From Cadophora sp. MPI-SDFR-AT-0126 (taxonomy: Eukaryota; Ascomycota; Leotiomycetes; Helotiales; Ploettnerulaceae): a stretch of 64,000 nt of DNA. Below, piece by piece: positions 10,371-20,949 of this stretch (the first letter of the stretch is position 1; each line of letters opens with the position of its first letter). Under the pieces are notes generated by a model, which ran no database searches, had not been told where the DNA came from, and saw only the letters and a program-made list of their open reading frames with translations. Location: NCBI GenBank assembly GCA_020747065.1, contig JAGMVK010000002.1:3472001-3536000 (forward strand). Reading direction: 5' to 3'. Position numbers and translations under genes: made by a program.

Positions 10371-11218
10371 GAAGATGCTGTATTGTCAATTTAGCCTCCT
10401 ACAAATGATAAACTTAATAGATCTTCCAGTGTAATATAAATATTTGTGATAGGCTAATGAATTGCAATTTATCAGTAATTAGGGTGAGTGTTTGTACTCT
10501 GAAGTGAGGCAAGATCCTGGCAAAATACCACGTGACCGTTTGGAGTCGGGCAGTAGGGCTGTTCCCCACCAAGATCGTCACTCGCTTCGATCCGAGGTAG
10601 CGACCCGCGTGGCGATCCTGCATAAATCTGCACGCCACAGCCGCCACAAGGCTGTTGACGATCTCCCGTGCTTAGGGAAGGCCAAAGAACTCGACTAAGA
10701 CTATTTAATGAGTTTTTGAGATAGTGTAAGCTTAGTGGTACAGCTCTAACAGAGGAAGTCTGTTACGGTATATAAAGAGGCCCTCTGCAAATCAAACGGA
10801 AGGCGACGACGGGAACGTAACTTTTCAGTCGGAGGCAGTTTAGGATGTTCGGGAGTAGCGACGGAATATAACTCACAAAAAATAAGTAGAGGTATTGCGT
10901 TGTACATCGATTTATTAATACTGAAAGTCAATGTACCGGCTAAATTTTCCGGCACGGAGGGTTTTCCGGCACGCAGGGATAGACGTTATACTTGAAATAA
11001 GTTAAGTTACTGTTATTGACGTCTGGAATCTTGAACTTAGCCCTATGCCCTCGCTCGAAGGTTTAGAAGAGGATGTCCAGCTCATTGCTGCAGACGGCGG
11101 GCCACTATCAATATAGTGAAGTAGGATATAGCTCTCTAACTTATCACTTGTATCGGAGATGAAAAGACTAGGAGCATCAAGACCCTTAAACCTACTCCTA
11201 ATATAATGAAAAGCAGTA

Positions 11219-11712
11219 ACGTCTGTCCCTGCGCGGCAAAAAAACCGGCGTGCCGAAAACAACAATGAGATTTCAAGGATTACATGGTTTTCTCTACAAC
11301 GTCCTTTCTAAACCAACCACAACAAAAGGACTTTATATTTTAAAGTTAGTAACTTATTAGGTTTATTATGCTATTCCTACTAACAGTCCCCCCAGTGTAG
11401 CGAGACACCCGATGTGGCGAGACCGATCAATGAGCTCGCAAGGATCTCGGACTCTTTTCCTCAAGATCCTCATAATATCAACCACAACAGGAACAAATTA
11501 TACTTTTAATATGGCTAATATATCATCACAGGAGTATTGAATGAATTCGCAAATTTGGAATCAGTTAAATATGCAGCACTAATATTTTTGTCTCGTCACG
11601 AGGCGCGTCTCTCGACGCAGGGAGAGACGTTAATACAGTGAGTGAGTTGTGAATTTTGAAATTTGTTCAAATTTTCTGCACACCGGATTTTTCGCCACGC
11701 AAGGATGGACGT
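11219..11712. mobile_element. MITE with TA target duplication, itself interrupted by a second MITE
   Basis: The element starts ACGTCTGTCCCTGCGCGGC after TA (11217-11218). It ends with the reverse complement of ACGTCCATCCTTGCGTGGC before TA (11713-11714). The termini pair over about 40 bases with few mismatches. It is 494 bases long; subtracting the 248-base inner element and one TA leaves 244, close to the 246-base MITE at 16326. TA duplication points to Tc1/mariner-type mobilisation. No transposase is encoded. Confidence 0.7.
11383..11630. mobile_element. Second MITE nested within the first
   Basis: TA precedes ACAGTCCCCCCAGTGTAGC at 11383. The right end is the reverse complement of ACGTCTCTCCCTGCGTCGAG, followed by TA at 11631. 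The element is 248 bases long. The ends contain the AGCGAGACACCC-like words found in the MITE at 16326, but pair less well, so this copy is more degraded. Confidence 0.55.
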
Positions 11713-11875
11713 TATATATGTTTTATATTTTCTAACAAAATAAGCTAACTTAAGTTATATTACACTCTTAAGTTAGATCATGCAGTGGTGGAAAAATTGT
11801 CAGCGAAGCTGGATGTTATGACGAGTATATATTGCAATGTATATGAATACCTGTCTAGTTAATCCTCATAAACTC

Positions 11876-12451
11876 CTACTTCTTTTTCTGCAGCGTCGGC
11901 TTCTTTAGGAAATTCACCGGAGGTGGTAATTCCTCTGCCATGGGAGAGACCCTGCTGAAGCCGTGTCTTCTCGAACAATTGTTGTCAGGCAGTTCTACGC
12001 GTCTAGTTAGAGGACGTTCTCCCGACAGTTCAGCAGCCGTATAATTTGGAGGGGTTTCCCCCGGTCCGGAAGTAATGTTCATCGAAGAAGGCGACTCCTC
12101 CGGTATGGGAGAGAGATCCCGGCGGACCATGTTGTCGGCCAGTCGTAATTCCGTAGCGGTGTAAATTGACGGCGGTCCTTTTAGCCCCGATCTAGAGTGG
12201 TAGTGGTGATGGATCTCGTATATGATTAGCGGACATGATGGTCTTAGCATTTCATTAACTGCCTTTGCGCATTTTGGCCTTGAGCAGATGCCATGTTCCG
12301 GAGCCTGGCTTAGTAAAACGGGATGCTGATCATGATATCTTTTCGATCGGGACCTGCCACAGAGGGAACAAATGTGCCTTGGAGTCAAAGAAATCGAGGG
12401 TGGGGTGGACTGCTGAGAGTATCCAAATTGTGAAGAACGTTGACGATCCAT
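11876..12451 (-). CDS. Hypothetical protein with Cys/His zinc-binding-like segment
   Basis: A single exon from the ATG at 12451 encodes 191 residues. Near residues 28-65 it has the pattern ICSLCGRSRSKRYHDQHP...GICSRPKCAKAV (C-x2-C...H-x3-H...C-x4-C), then IIYEIHHHYH. This looks like a small zinc-binding unit; the pattern is familiar from uncharacterised fungal proteins, but I know no function. The C-terminal half repeats a loose PSxYTATEL / PPNYTAAEL phrase with intervening (S)PIPEESP and SPMAEELPP, suggesting an internal duplication. It is divergent to the patatin gene with a 330-base gap between starts. Confidence 0.55.
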   Translation of the reverse strand: MDRQRSSQFGYSQQSTPPSISLTPRHICSLCGRSRSKRYHDQHPVLLSQAPEHGICSRPKCAKAVNEMLRPSCPLIIYEIHHHYHSRSGLKGPPSIYTATELRLADNMVRRDLSPIPEESPSSMNITSGPGETPPNYTAAELSGERPLTRRVELPDNNCSRRHGFSRVSPMAEELPPPVNFLKKPTLQKKK

Positions 12452-12781
12452 CACGACGACATTGTTTCAGAGGAGTTCAAATCACTGATGCAAATAGGCA
12501 GACTTAAGCCTCCTACATGTATGTCTACTAAGATTACTAGGCTAGGTCGATACTCTCCTGGATACAGTCTTAGCCCCCTTGTATGAGGGTCCCATTCTGG
12601 CACCACATTTCCTAAAATAGATGAGGTCTATAAGCGACCTCTGGTTCCAACAGGAGCCCATTTTGTTTTCTCCAAAAGCTATTTCGGTTCTGAATCTTTC
12701 GTTGACTTTATATAAACTTTCTAATTTATCCTTAAGCAAGAACAACACCTTCACTCTACATCTAGGCGCTTCATCTCCACC
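12452..12781. promoter_or_regulatory. Divergent intergenic region
   Basis: These 330 bases separate the start codons of the small zinc-binding-like gene (-) and the patatin gene (+). Both promoters must lie here. No specific box stands out, apart from TTTATATAAAC at about 12706-12716, a plausible TATA element for the plus-strand gene. Confidence 0.35.
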
Positions 12782-15700
12782 ATGAAGCGTTGCAATCATT
12801 GCCACTGGCTCAGCCTTGGGAAATATGGCAATGAGATTTCCCTTCTTGAATCTGATAGGCTCCAGACGCTCACTCATCACTTACAGAATCCGGACACCCA
12901 GCGGCCCAGCCTTTTCGTGTTGATCGGCAACACTTCCAAATCGCTAGCCCTTCGTGAGCTATTTAGAACAAAGAAGGCTCCTAGGTTGAGAAGCAAACGA
13001 CATGCCGGTGAAATCCATCTCCACCTCGACCCCTCCAGCATTTTTCACAGCAGGCCCGTCCTCATTGCAGACGGTGACCTCCCTCAAAAAAGCTTAAGAC
13101 CAAAGGTGCCCGCGACCGAGAAATGTCATGAGACAATGAGACGAGCCCTACCACGGGCCTTAGCAGGGCCAGTAGATGCAACCACAGATAGCATCTATTC
13201 CCGCATCCTTTTGCCCTTTACAGATGTCTTTTGCTTCTTTTCTGCTGATATTGGTGGTTTTAGACAGATTGCACGCCATATAGCAGCATGGCTGGATAAA
13301 GGCCAGCCGTCAACGCTTCCAAGAAGCACATACCCTAGAATTATTATCGTCACCGAAAAGATGCCTGTAGGCAGAGAATTAGAGAAGGAGGCCAGAAAAG
13401 CCTTCCTATGGTTGCTGAGAGAGGAAACAACACATGACCTGTCTGATCGGATCTCAGCTATCGACGTCGTTGCTCTGCTTCCGAAGGGCAAAGTGTCTGC
13501 TGAAGCTCGGTACAGGCGGCTAAAAGAGTGTCTTCTGAAAGGATCAGATGAAGTGCGAAGGAATAGAGAAGAGACGCGGACCTTGTTCTCTGCTACGCAT
13601 TTCGCCGCCCTGTTCCGATACGCATGCGACCATTTCTCTCAAGCCACTGAGGAGCCTTTTGATCTTGTAAAGGCGTCGAGAAAGCGGAATCCTGTTGCAG
13701 AGGACTTGGCTGAGCATTTATCTATCTTTCTAAAGCACATCCGGTCAGTGAAGGAGCTAATTGAGTTCGCAGTTCCAGTAATTGCGTCAAGTATCTTCCT
13801 AGACAATTATCCTCCAGACACTCACAGTAAGCTACCCTTCCCCTCCTCGAACTTATAAATCTGATCACTCTAGTGTTTGCGCCTGAGAGCGTGTTTCAAA
13901 CCTTATACAGAGACACATTTCACCAGGTGAGTAAGTCCAGAGTGATTGCATTTGAAGGAGCTCCAGAGATAGTCCTTCGGAGTGGGTTTATCAACAAGAT
14001 CGAAACTCAGCTGCGAGGATTCTTCGAGCAATCTATACGCGGCAGAGGAACGCCTTCATCAGAGATTCATAAAGATAATCTCAGAAGGTTTGAGGATCGT
14101 TGGCGTAATATACAGAGCAGCAGCACTTGCCTTGCTTGTTTGCGCCGCAGACCCCAATATGGCTTACCATGTGGACACATTGTCTGCGAAAACTGTGTTC
14201 TAGTATTTGGAGAGTGCTGCGTAAATGATCCCTGGATTTTCAAGGTGCACTCCTGCTTCCTCTGTGGAGTAAATATGCCTGAGGAAATAACCATAAAGAT
14301 CCATCCTCCAACTGCCGGAGTGGGGGTCTTGTGCATCGATGGAGGGGGGGCACGTGGCGTCCTACCCCTAAAATTCATGAAGCGGATAGAGGACCGCATT
14401 GGGCTATCAATCCCGCTACAAAAGTTCTTCAAGGTGGCATTTGGAGTTAGCTCAGGTGAGTCGCCGTCACGAGGCATGAGTAGCCTATACTGACCATTTC
14501 CAGGTGGCCTAATCGTTATGGCCATGTTCATCAACGGCTGGTCTATTGAAGAATCTACAAAAACTTTCGAGAAGTTGGCGAAGCTTGCCTTCAAACCCCG
14601 GAAAGTCCTCAATATCCCTTTCCTATCCCGTGTCCATGAGATTTTAAAGTCATACTTAGCTGATGGCATATATCCAGCAGATAATATCGAGGCGGCCTTG
14701 AAGGAGGTCTTTGGAATTGATAGGAGTATCTTAGATCCCTCACATGCAACTTCTATAGGTACTCGAGTAGGTTTGCCCGTTGCGACTATCCGTGAACCAT
14801 CAAGCTGCATTTTCACCAACTATAACGGTGTGGGAAGTCGAGAGCAGGACCAAGGTAAGTCGCCAAGATATTGTTGCTTCAGAACATTAAGCTAACTATT
14901 AGAAGCGTACCATGTAATAAAGCCAGAGGAAGGCTATGGGCAAGTACCACTCTGGGAAATGTAAGTATCACCTCATCCCAAGTCAATAGTCTGGACTAAC
15001 ACAAAACACAGCGCAAGATCTGCGTCCGCCGCGCCAGGGTGTGCTACCTTACTCCACTTCACTCCCCCATAGTGTCTATGACTAACCATATCTATAGATT
15101 TTTCCCCCCCAAGAAAATAAACGGCGTTGGCACGTTTCAAGATGCGGGGCCCCTCGAGAACGATCCGCTCATTTCGGCGCTTTCAGAGGTGGCAGCCATG
15201 TTTCCACTGGTTGAAGAGCCGGACTTTATGGTATCGCTAGGCACTGGTGCTCCGCGGACGAAGGGTGACAAGCCATCTATGTCTGTATCTGGTCCTCTTA
15301 CTCTCTGGAAGGACGGAGCCTTTCCGAGATTGTGGCGTATGTTCTGGGAGAAAATGCGTGACCGACATGTCAAACAAGTATTCCGAACCCATCCTAGATA
15401 CCACCGTCTCGATACCGAGTTTGATGGCGAAATACCTAGGCTGGACGACACGAAGAGTATCCACGAGCTCCAACTGAAAGCTCAGGAAGATCATTCGGTA
15501 TGTAAAGTCATTGACAATATAGCACGCTGTGCTATAGCATCCCTATTCTACTTTGAATTAGACTCAGCTCCCGCAGCATGTAATGGCGAATTTACAGGAA
15601 CTGGTTCCATCTTATGCGGGGTACGCCGCTGCGATCCTGCGTTTAAGGTTCTGCTCGACAAGCTATCCAAATGCTCTGCCACGTTTTATTTAAACAATTG

Positions 15701-15968
15701 TCCCATTTCCGGGACGTTCGGCGATGGTTCCTTTATCGGGAAAGATGGTAACTTTCGAAAACGTTTAGAGCTGAGCCTCAGTGGCAGGTTCACGATATCC
15801 CTTAAGCAAGGCGATTCAGAGCCGTGCAATATTAGCGGGTCGCCATATTTGATAGAGAAGTTGATCATAGCACAAGGTTTGAATGCTCACTTTGGGAGAG
15901 CTGATCATGGCAAGCGAAAGAGGTCGGTAGACGGTGACCTCCCTACTAGAAAGAGACAGAGGATTTGA
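12782..15968 (+). CDS. Patatin-like phospholipase with RING-like zinc segment
   Basis: Six exons (12782-13826, 13874-14455, 14504-14854, 14903-14960, 15012-15038, 15098-15968) give 977 residues. The first ~430 residues are a fungal-specific region (LLPFTDVFCFFSADIGGFRQ is characteristic). A RING-like stretch follows: CLACLRRRPQYGLPCGHIVC, ENC...CC...CFLCG. Then the patatin domain: oxyanion DGGGARGV, nucleophile elbow GVSSGG (serine rebuilt across intron 2) and catalytic aspartate in FQDAGPLEND. The serine/aspartate dyad is complete, so lipid acyl hydrolase activity is expected. The C-terminus ends in a basic RKRSVDG...RKRQRI, which could be a nuclear signal. Patatin domains occur in fungal NLR-type and heterokaryon-incompatibility proteins, but no NB domain or PP motif is present here. 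It lies 2.4 kb from the right receptor. Confidence 0.82.
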
Positions 15969-16862
15969 ATCAGGAACTCAATTTGATTTGAGGCCTAAAA
16001 AAGGCAAATTCTTCTCCGTATCTCTTACGGTCTGATACATCCTTGTAAATGGTGGTTTTCAAAGCTGAGCATCATGTCATTGATCTTATTGGTACTCTAC
16101 ATCTTCCGCCCTTGTGGCCAATCCCTAAAAGACATGCAAATTTATTTAAGCGCACTCCAAACTTGTGGTTTCCGGTCGTGTAGTGTGCAACAATTTTAGG
16201 CAAGTCATGTGATCGAGGGGTAAAAGGGGCTCGCTTAGCATGGTGGGGTATATTATGTTTATTTACACGATGATTTCTGCGTTCTTCTCCCTATAAACCA
16301 AAAAACTCCCACGGTCTCTAATTTAACGTCTCTCCCTGCGTAGCGAGACACCCTGTGTGCCGAGACAGACCAATGAAATTGGACGAATTTCTAAATCGAC
16401 AGATCGCTATATTAAGAGGAATGATGTGACGAACATATTACTAACTCTAAATATAAGTAAATTCTATTGATGTTGGTTTAAAAGAGAAATTACGAAGAAA
16501 ACTTCAGAATCCTTGCGATTTCATTGGTCTGTCTCGGCACACAGGGTGTCTCGCTTAGCAGGGAGGGACGTTACTTGATAGTGCCCCTCAAGCTATTCCA
16601 CCTCTAGAGCGAACTTGCTGTTATCTCAATCATCCTCGCGAATTCTGTCTCCATCTCCTGAATAATGTCTCCGCATTCTCCTTGCTGGATAACTTTATGG
16701 CCAGCATCTTCGCACAGGCTTTGACACTTGCCAAGCGCAAATTTAATGTCCTGTTATTTTCTCATTTGGTTCAACTTTCCTGCAGCCGGCGATTCTTCGT
16801 TGTGTTTGGTTTCCGAACCAATCTCTCCATCAATGCAATTGTCTCCGATATCGATTTCAGCT
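15969..16862. other. Convergent gap carrying a MITE
   Basis: These 894 bases separate the 3' ends of the patatin and Ras-like genes. They hold the MITE at 16326-16571. A minus-strand frame at 16754-17035, rich in Lys/Glu (LGRKIRDFERKEKVAELRAR), overlaps the end of the Ras-like gene and may be its alternative 3' exon. Confidence 0.5.
16326..16571. mobile_element. 246-bp MITE with long terminal inverted repeats
   Basis: TA (16324-16325) precedes ACGTCTCTCCCTGCGTAGCG, and the right end is its near-perfect complement (ACGTCCCTCCCTGCTAAGCG read on minus) followed by TA (16572-16573). The repeats pair over about 54 bases, including CACCCTGTGTGCCGAGACAG in both. The AT-rich core encodes nothing. 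Length, ends and TA duplication match the nested pair at 11.2-11.7 kb, so this is one family of non-autonomous Tc1/mariner-type elements. Confidence 0.85.
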
Positions 16863-17920
16863 TCAATTCGAGCCCTTAGTTCCGCGACCTTCTCTTTCCT
16901 TTCGAAATCTCGTATTTTCCTCCCAAGTCTTGAGAGAAAGGCTAAAATATCTCCAAAGGCCCTCCTGATGGTCGTAATTGCCCTCAAGCATACTGTGGTC
17001 TGAATGCTCTGATGGCTGTGACATGCCACGACCAACGGAATTTGCCTTTTGATTTTGTGAGGCCAGTGACTGAGGTCCAGAGGACGGTTGAAAGTACTTG
17101 ATGCCCGGAAATGACCGTTGACGTTTTGCGAACCGAGGGGCGTGTGGAGTTGCTAGTTTTTGCCAGGGACGAAGGCGCACCTTTTCTTCTGGAGGAAGTA
17201 CTTGGACAAGAGGCCTCGTGTTTGCTATGGCCGACCTGGAGAGTTCGCCCTCCAAATGACTGAGAAGATCATGCCACTCGGGCAGTGAATCTACAAGATT
17301 GTCCAACGCCTCTACACCTGTTGTTGCACTTGGTTTCTGCAACTGCCTCACTATGATGCAGAGAAGAGACTCCTCAAAGTTTGCACCGTCCTTTGCTGAT
17401 GCTTCGAGAAACGCGCATCCCAATTTTCGCGCCATGTCCTCGCCTTCTAGTAGAGACACCTTCCGCTTTGCAATATCCACTTTGTTCCCAACAAGTATTA
17501 TTGGTACTTGGGAGACGTGAGGGTGCGTCGACTTCTTGATTTGTTGAATCTGATCGTATAGTCCTTGGATTCGTGCAAAAGATAGTCTTGACGAAATACT
17601 ATAAACCAGTATAAATCCTTCATTAGCACGAATCCATCCATCTCTGAGGTGCGAATATTCGTCCACACCGGCTGTGTCAAGGATCTCAAGCGTGCATTGC
17701 TGGTCATTGACCACCACGTCTATCGTATAGGAATCTTCGATGGTAGGATCAAACTTCACGAACGTTAGAACGAACTCTTCAATTGTAAAACTTCCTATGG
17801 AACTTGCGGGCTTACCTCTTTCACGAATTTTTTGAATCTAAGTCGTGAGATCAAAGCTGTTTTCCCAACGCCTCCATCCCCCAGTACGGCCAGTTTGCAT
17901 ACGAGCGGCTTCTTCGTCAT
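16863..17920 (-). CDS. Atypical Ras-family small GTPase
   Basis: Exons 17920-17816 and 17753-16863 give 331 residues. G1 is LGDGGVGKTA (positions equivalent to Ras 12/13 are Gly). The effector region is FVKEFDPTIEDSYT. G3 is DTAGVDEYS, so the residue equivalent to Ras Gln61 is Val. G4 is VGNKVD and G5 is EASAKDG. Loss of that Gln normally cripples GTP hydrolysis, so the protein may sit in the GTP state or hydrolyse by another route. The C-terminus carries about 160 extra residues and has no CaaX box as read. An overlapping minus frame (16754-17035) offers an alternative coiled-coil tail if a further intron exists. Signalling at a membrane is therefore uncertain. The identity as a Ras-like G protein is secure; the 3' structure is not. 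Confidence 0.75.
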
Positions 17921-18921
17921 GATGAGAGTTGACGCGAATGTATCTGCATCTGCAATTATTGCTGGGCGGTAGAGGCACTGAGGTTAATTAGGATTCAACC
18001 CACTACTTATAAAGACACTCACTATTTATGCGGCCCAATGTTGCAGAAGGTGGGTCTATGGTTCGTGTTCCTTTAGAAATATGGGCATCGATAACCCTAC
18101 GTAGGTCTCAGGAAGATTGGGTCCAATAAAAGTAGTGGCATCCAGCCAGGCGCCAAATCCTAAGCAGCCCTCGCCGCAATCAGATCACTGGGGCTGTCCT
18201 GCATGTGCAAGAATGTGCAGCCCGAAGTTTTGTTGCACATCTTTAGGCAAACAGCTACCTATCTAGGCCCAATGCGGTAAGAAGAGCGGCAACAAAAAGC
18301 AACCGAGCTGGTCCGCATCACTTCATCCTTAGCAGCTCACCGCTCTACATACGGGACGATTTCCTAGTTCTTACATTTCGGCAAGACCCCTTGCTCACAT
18401 GCATGTACGATTCCTGCAGTCTAGCACGATGGGGACAAGTGGCACTTCACATCCTAGGCAGGAAGATGGGTTACTTCTCTCGGCCACTCCTTGTCTGGGA
18501 ATGAGGGACAGCGGAATATGTCTCAGGCTTCAGCTGAGTGGAGAAGATCCGGATGAGCAGGGCTAGGGTTTCCTCGTGGGGGTTCCTACGAATTGGCATG
18601 ACTATTCATAGAACGAAATTCGTCAGAGGCTACTACCACTAGACTATAGAATCTTCTGCGCCACACTCCGAAGTTTTCTAAAATTCTGGAACCAACATGA
18701 TTAACTTGCATCAACGACGAGACTATTATAAGCCAAAATCTCTCAATTATACCAATGGACCCCCATCTTTCGAATTCATAGCGCCACATACCCCCGATTT
18801 GATGACTTGCCCAGGAATTTACAACATATGGATGAGAAGATATGCCCGAGACCGCATGCACTACACGCCAGTCGAGGCTCTTCCAATTTCTTTCTGATAA
18901 GCTGGCGGACGCCCCTCTTAA
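17921..18921. other. Gene-free stretch upstream of the Ras-like gene
   Basis: About 1 kb between the Ras-like start and the 3' end of the next minus-strand gene. I find no supported gene. A 91-codon minus frame (18586-18861) has no recognisable features. Confidence 0.3.
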
Positions 18922-20882
18922 TCATTTTCGGTTTCTCCCCCAGGATTGTTCGATGGAAAGGGACATTTTGCCCAAAGCTAAGGTGGCCTGCACAGACTCG
19001 CAACACCTGCAATACCTGAACAACCCTATTACCGCGTAAGCAAAAGTCGAAAGGCAGAGAAGTGAACTAACCAGATGCGCGTTTCCTTTCCGTCATCCTC
19101 TTTCTCTTCTTCTGGATTCCTGTCCTCTTTCTCCTCCGTGATTAGGACTTTCTGGCCTACTTTCATCTTCTGAACGACTCTCAGGACTTCATCGGAGAGG
19201 CACTGTTGTGTGCCTTGATGGTCTTCATACCAACCATCGTAATCAACAAAAAGAGTCATCAGCCTGTCGTCCTCAAGCGCCGATGGCACGCTAAGACTTC
19301 TTATTAGAACTGCTCAAGATGATTATCAGGAATATCTCACCACACATTGGCATCCCCTACGAGTTTCTGGGAAGTAGACCCTGTCAAGATACCGCCAAGT
19401 CGAAGTTTAACCACGTCCCCATTGCTCAGCCTCCGATCGCTGGACCCCTTCTCCAACTCGTACACTCCATCACCGAGAAGAGGTACATGGAAGGAACAAA
19501 TAGTTGGAGGGGCACAGTTCCCAGAGCGTAAGGGTAATTTCAAAGGTGCCTCTGTCGGACAATCCTAGAGAATGTCAGTATTGTTCAGGGCGCAATCTAG
19601 AATATCATACCAAGTTTGACTGGAACCCAATCGGAAGCAAGGTTGTCAATTGACTGATCAATTCAACGATATCTTGGGCGTTAAGGCATTCATTGGTGAT
19701 AGCTTTGGATCTGGAAAGAGCGCTGAGTATCGCTTGCAAGTCGAAGTTCCTAAAGCAATTCGATCCAGTAACGTTAACAAGAGAACCGAGGAGATTATGA
19801 TTATCAATAGCCGTATACTCCTGGTTAATTTGGAGTTGGGGGGCATCTCCTGGGCTGCCAGCAAACAGGAGCAAGCGTTCTGCAAGTCCAATGAGTTGAG
19901 CTTCTGCCTTGCGATTTTGGCATTTTGCGGATATGGCCATGAATAAATCTGTAGAATCTTTCCGAAACGCTTGCAGAACTCCATCTTGGTTTTTTTCAAG
20001 GAGTTGGCCGGCCGAGAGGGTGTTGTAGTCTTCGAGTAAACTTAGAGCGAGCAACACAAGACAAAAGGTAAATTTCTCCCGGACCAGAGGACTAGATTCC
20101 TAATAACGGTCAGTACTATGGCTCACAAATGAGATAAGCAATAAAATTACCAGTATATCGTTGCTCAAGATGGCCCATTCAAGTGCTGTTTCTAGGTATG
20201 GTGGGGCGATTGAGCGAAGGCATAGTCTGAGTCCCTTACTGCGTCGACTCCAGATCGCCTTAAAGGCGTTTTCGAGGAAGCGGGCATAGAACCCCTCCCT
20301 ACCATGTACCTCTAGTTCCGTCTTTGTTGGTTGCGTCGGGTCGTAACAGAACAGGAATTCGAACTCAGCCTTGTCGAGGAACCGAAAGTTGTGATGGAGA
20401 AGCCACGGAATATATGAATCATCAACGACAGCTTCATAAAACCCGTCGAATCTTTTCCCAAGAACATATATTCCTAGTGTTGACCTTATTTTATCCCAAT
20501 CGGAATCCTTCGGCTCAATGTCGTCTGCTGCCAGGTAGTAAAACCTCCAGTTGTTGCTTGGACGTGTGAGAAAAAGTTCGGCAATACCAAGTTTCTGTCA
20601 AGCGATGGTGAGTCAAGAGCTCCTAAGAAAGCCCACGTAGCATCTTACCTGCTCAGCCTTATGCGTGACCTTGGCCTCATATTTGACCTTAACCTCATGT
20701 TCGGCCCCGGCCTCATGTGTGACCTCAAACTCATTTGTTATCCATATGCAGCTCTCTCGGGCAGCACTTTTGAGAATTGGAGATGGCGGTGTATTAACTG
20801 CAAGCATTGGCTCGAAATCTACAACCAAATGCCCAGCAACTTCGAGGATTGGAGTCGGCGGCGGTGCAATGGGGGAAAGCAT
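18922..20882 (-). CDS. Hypothetical six-exon protein
   Basis: Exons read as 20882-20649, 20594-20151, 20099-19611, 19564-19341, 19290-19072 and 19015-18922. They join in phase to 567 residues, strong support for a real gene. The N-terminus is Pro-rich with charged VTHEAGAEHEVKVKYEAKVT. The middle is well ordered (LFLTRPSNNWRFYYLAADDI; FLENAFKAIWSRRSKGLRLC; LALSLLEDYNTLSAGQLLEK), with a helical feel. An acidic EEKEDRNPEEEKEDDGKE run precedes a Cys cluster (YCRCCES) near the end. I recognise no family. The frame stays open upstream of the chosen ATG to an AG at about 20913, so an earlier exon is possible. Confidence 0.6.
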
Positions 20883-20949
20883 CTCGAGCGGTACGCAATC
20901 TTCAGCAAAACGGGGCGACGACTCTGACTGACAATGAAGACCTTTATTT

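Larger units (their letters stand above)
7826..10890 (+). repeat. Right arm of the inverted duplication
   Basis: This arm matches the reverse complement of about 197-3036. It includes the receptor gene with the same exon lengths for exons 1 and 2 (100 and 148 bases) and a shared 3' flank of about 500 bases. The right arm continues to an element-type terminus at 10986. The left arm is interrupted at 197 by a direct copy of that terminus. Confidence 0.85.
10371..11875. other. Gene-free stretch with receptor 3' flank and inverted-repeat elements
   Basis: About 10371-10890 is the 3' flank shared with the left receptor. About 10806-10986 is shared, in direct orientation, with 8-194 and ends in GACGT before TA. 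Beyond it lie the nested MITEs (11219-11712). The remaining bases to 11875 are AT-rich. I find no supported coding sequence. Confidence 0.5.
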
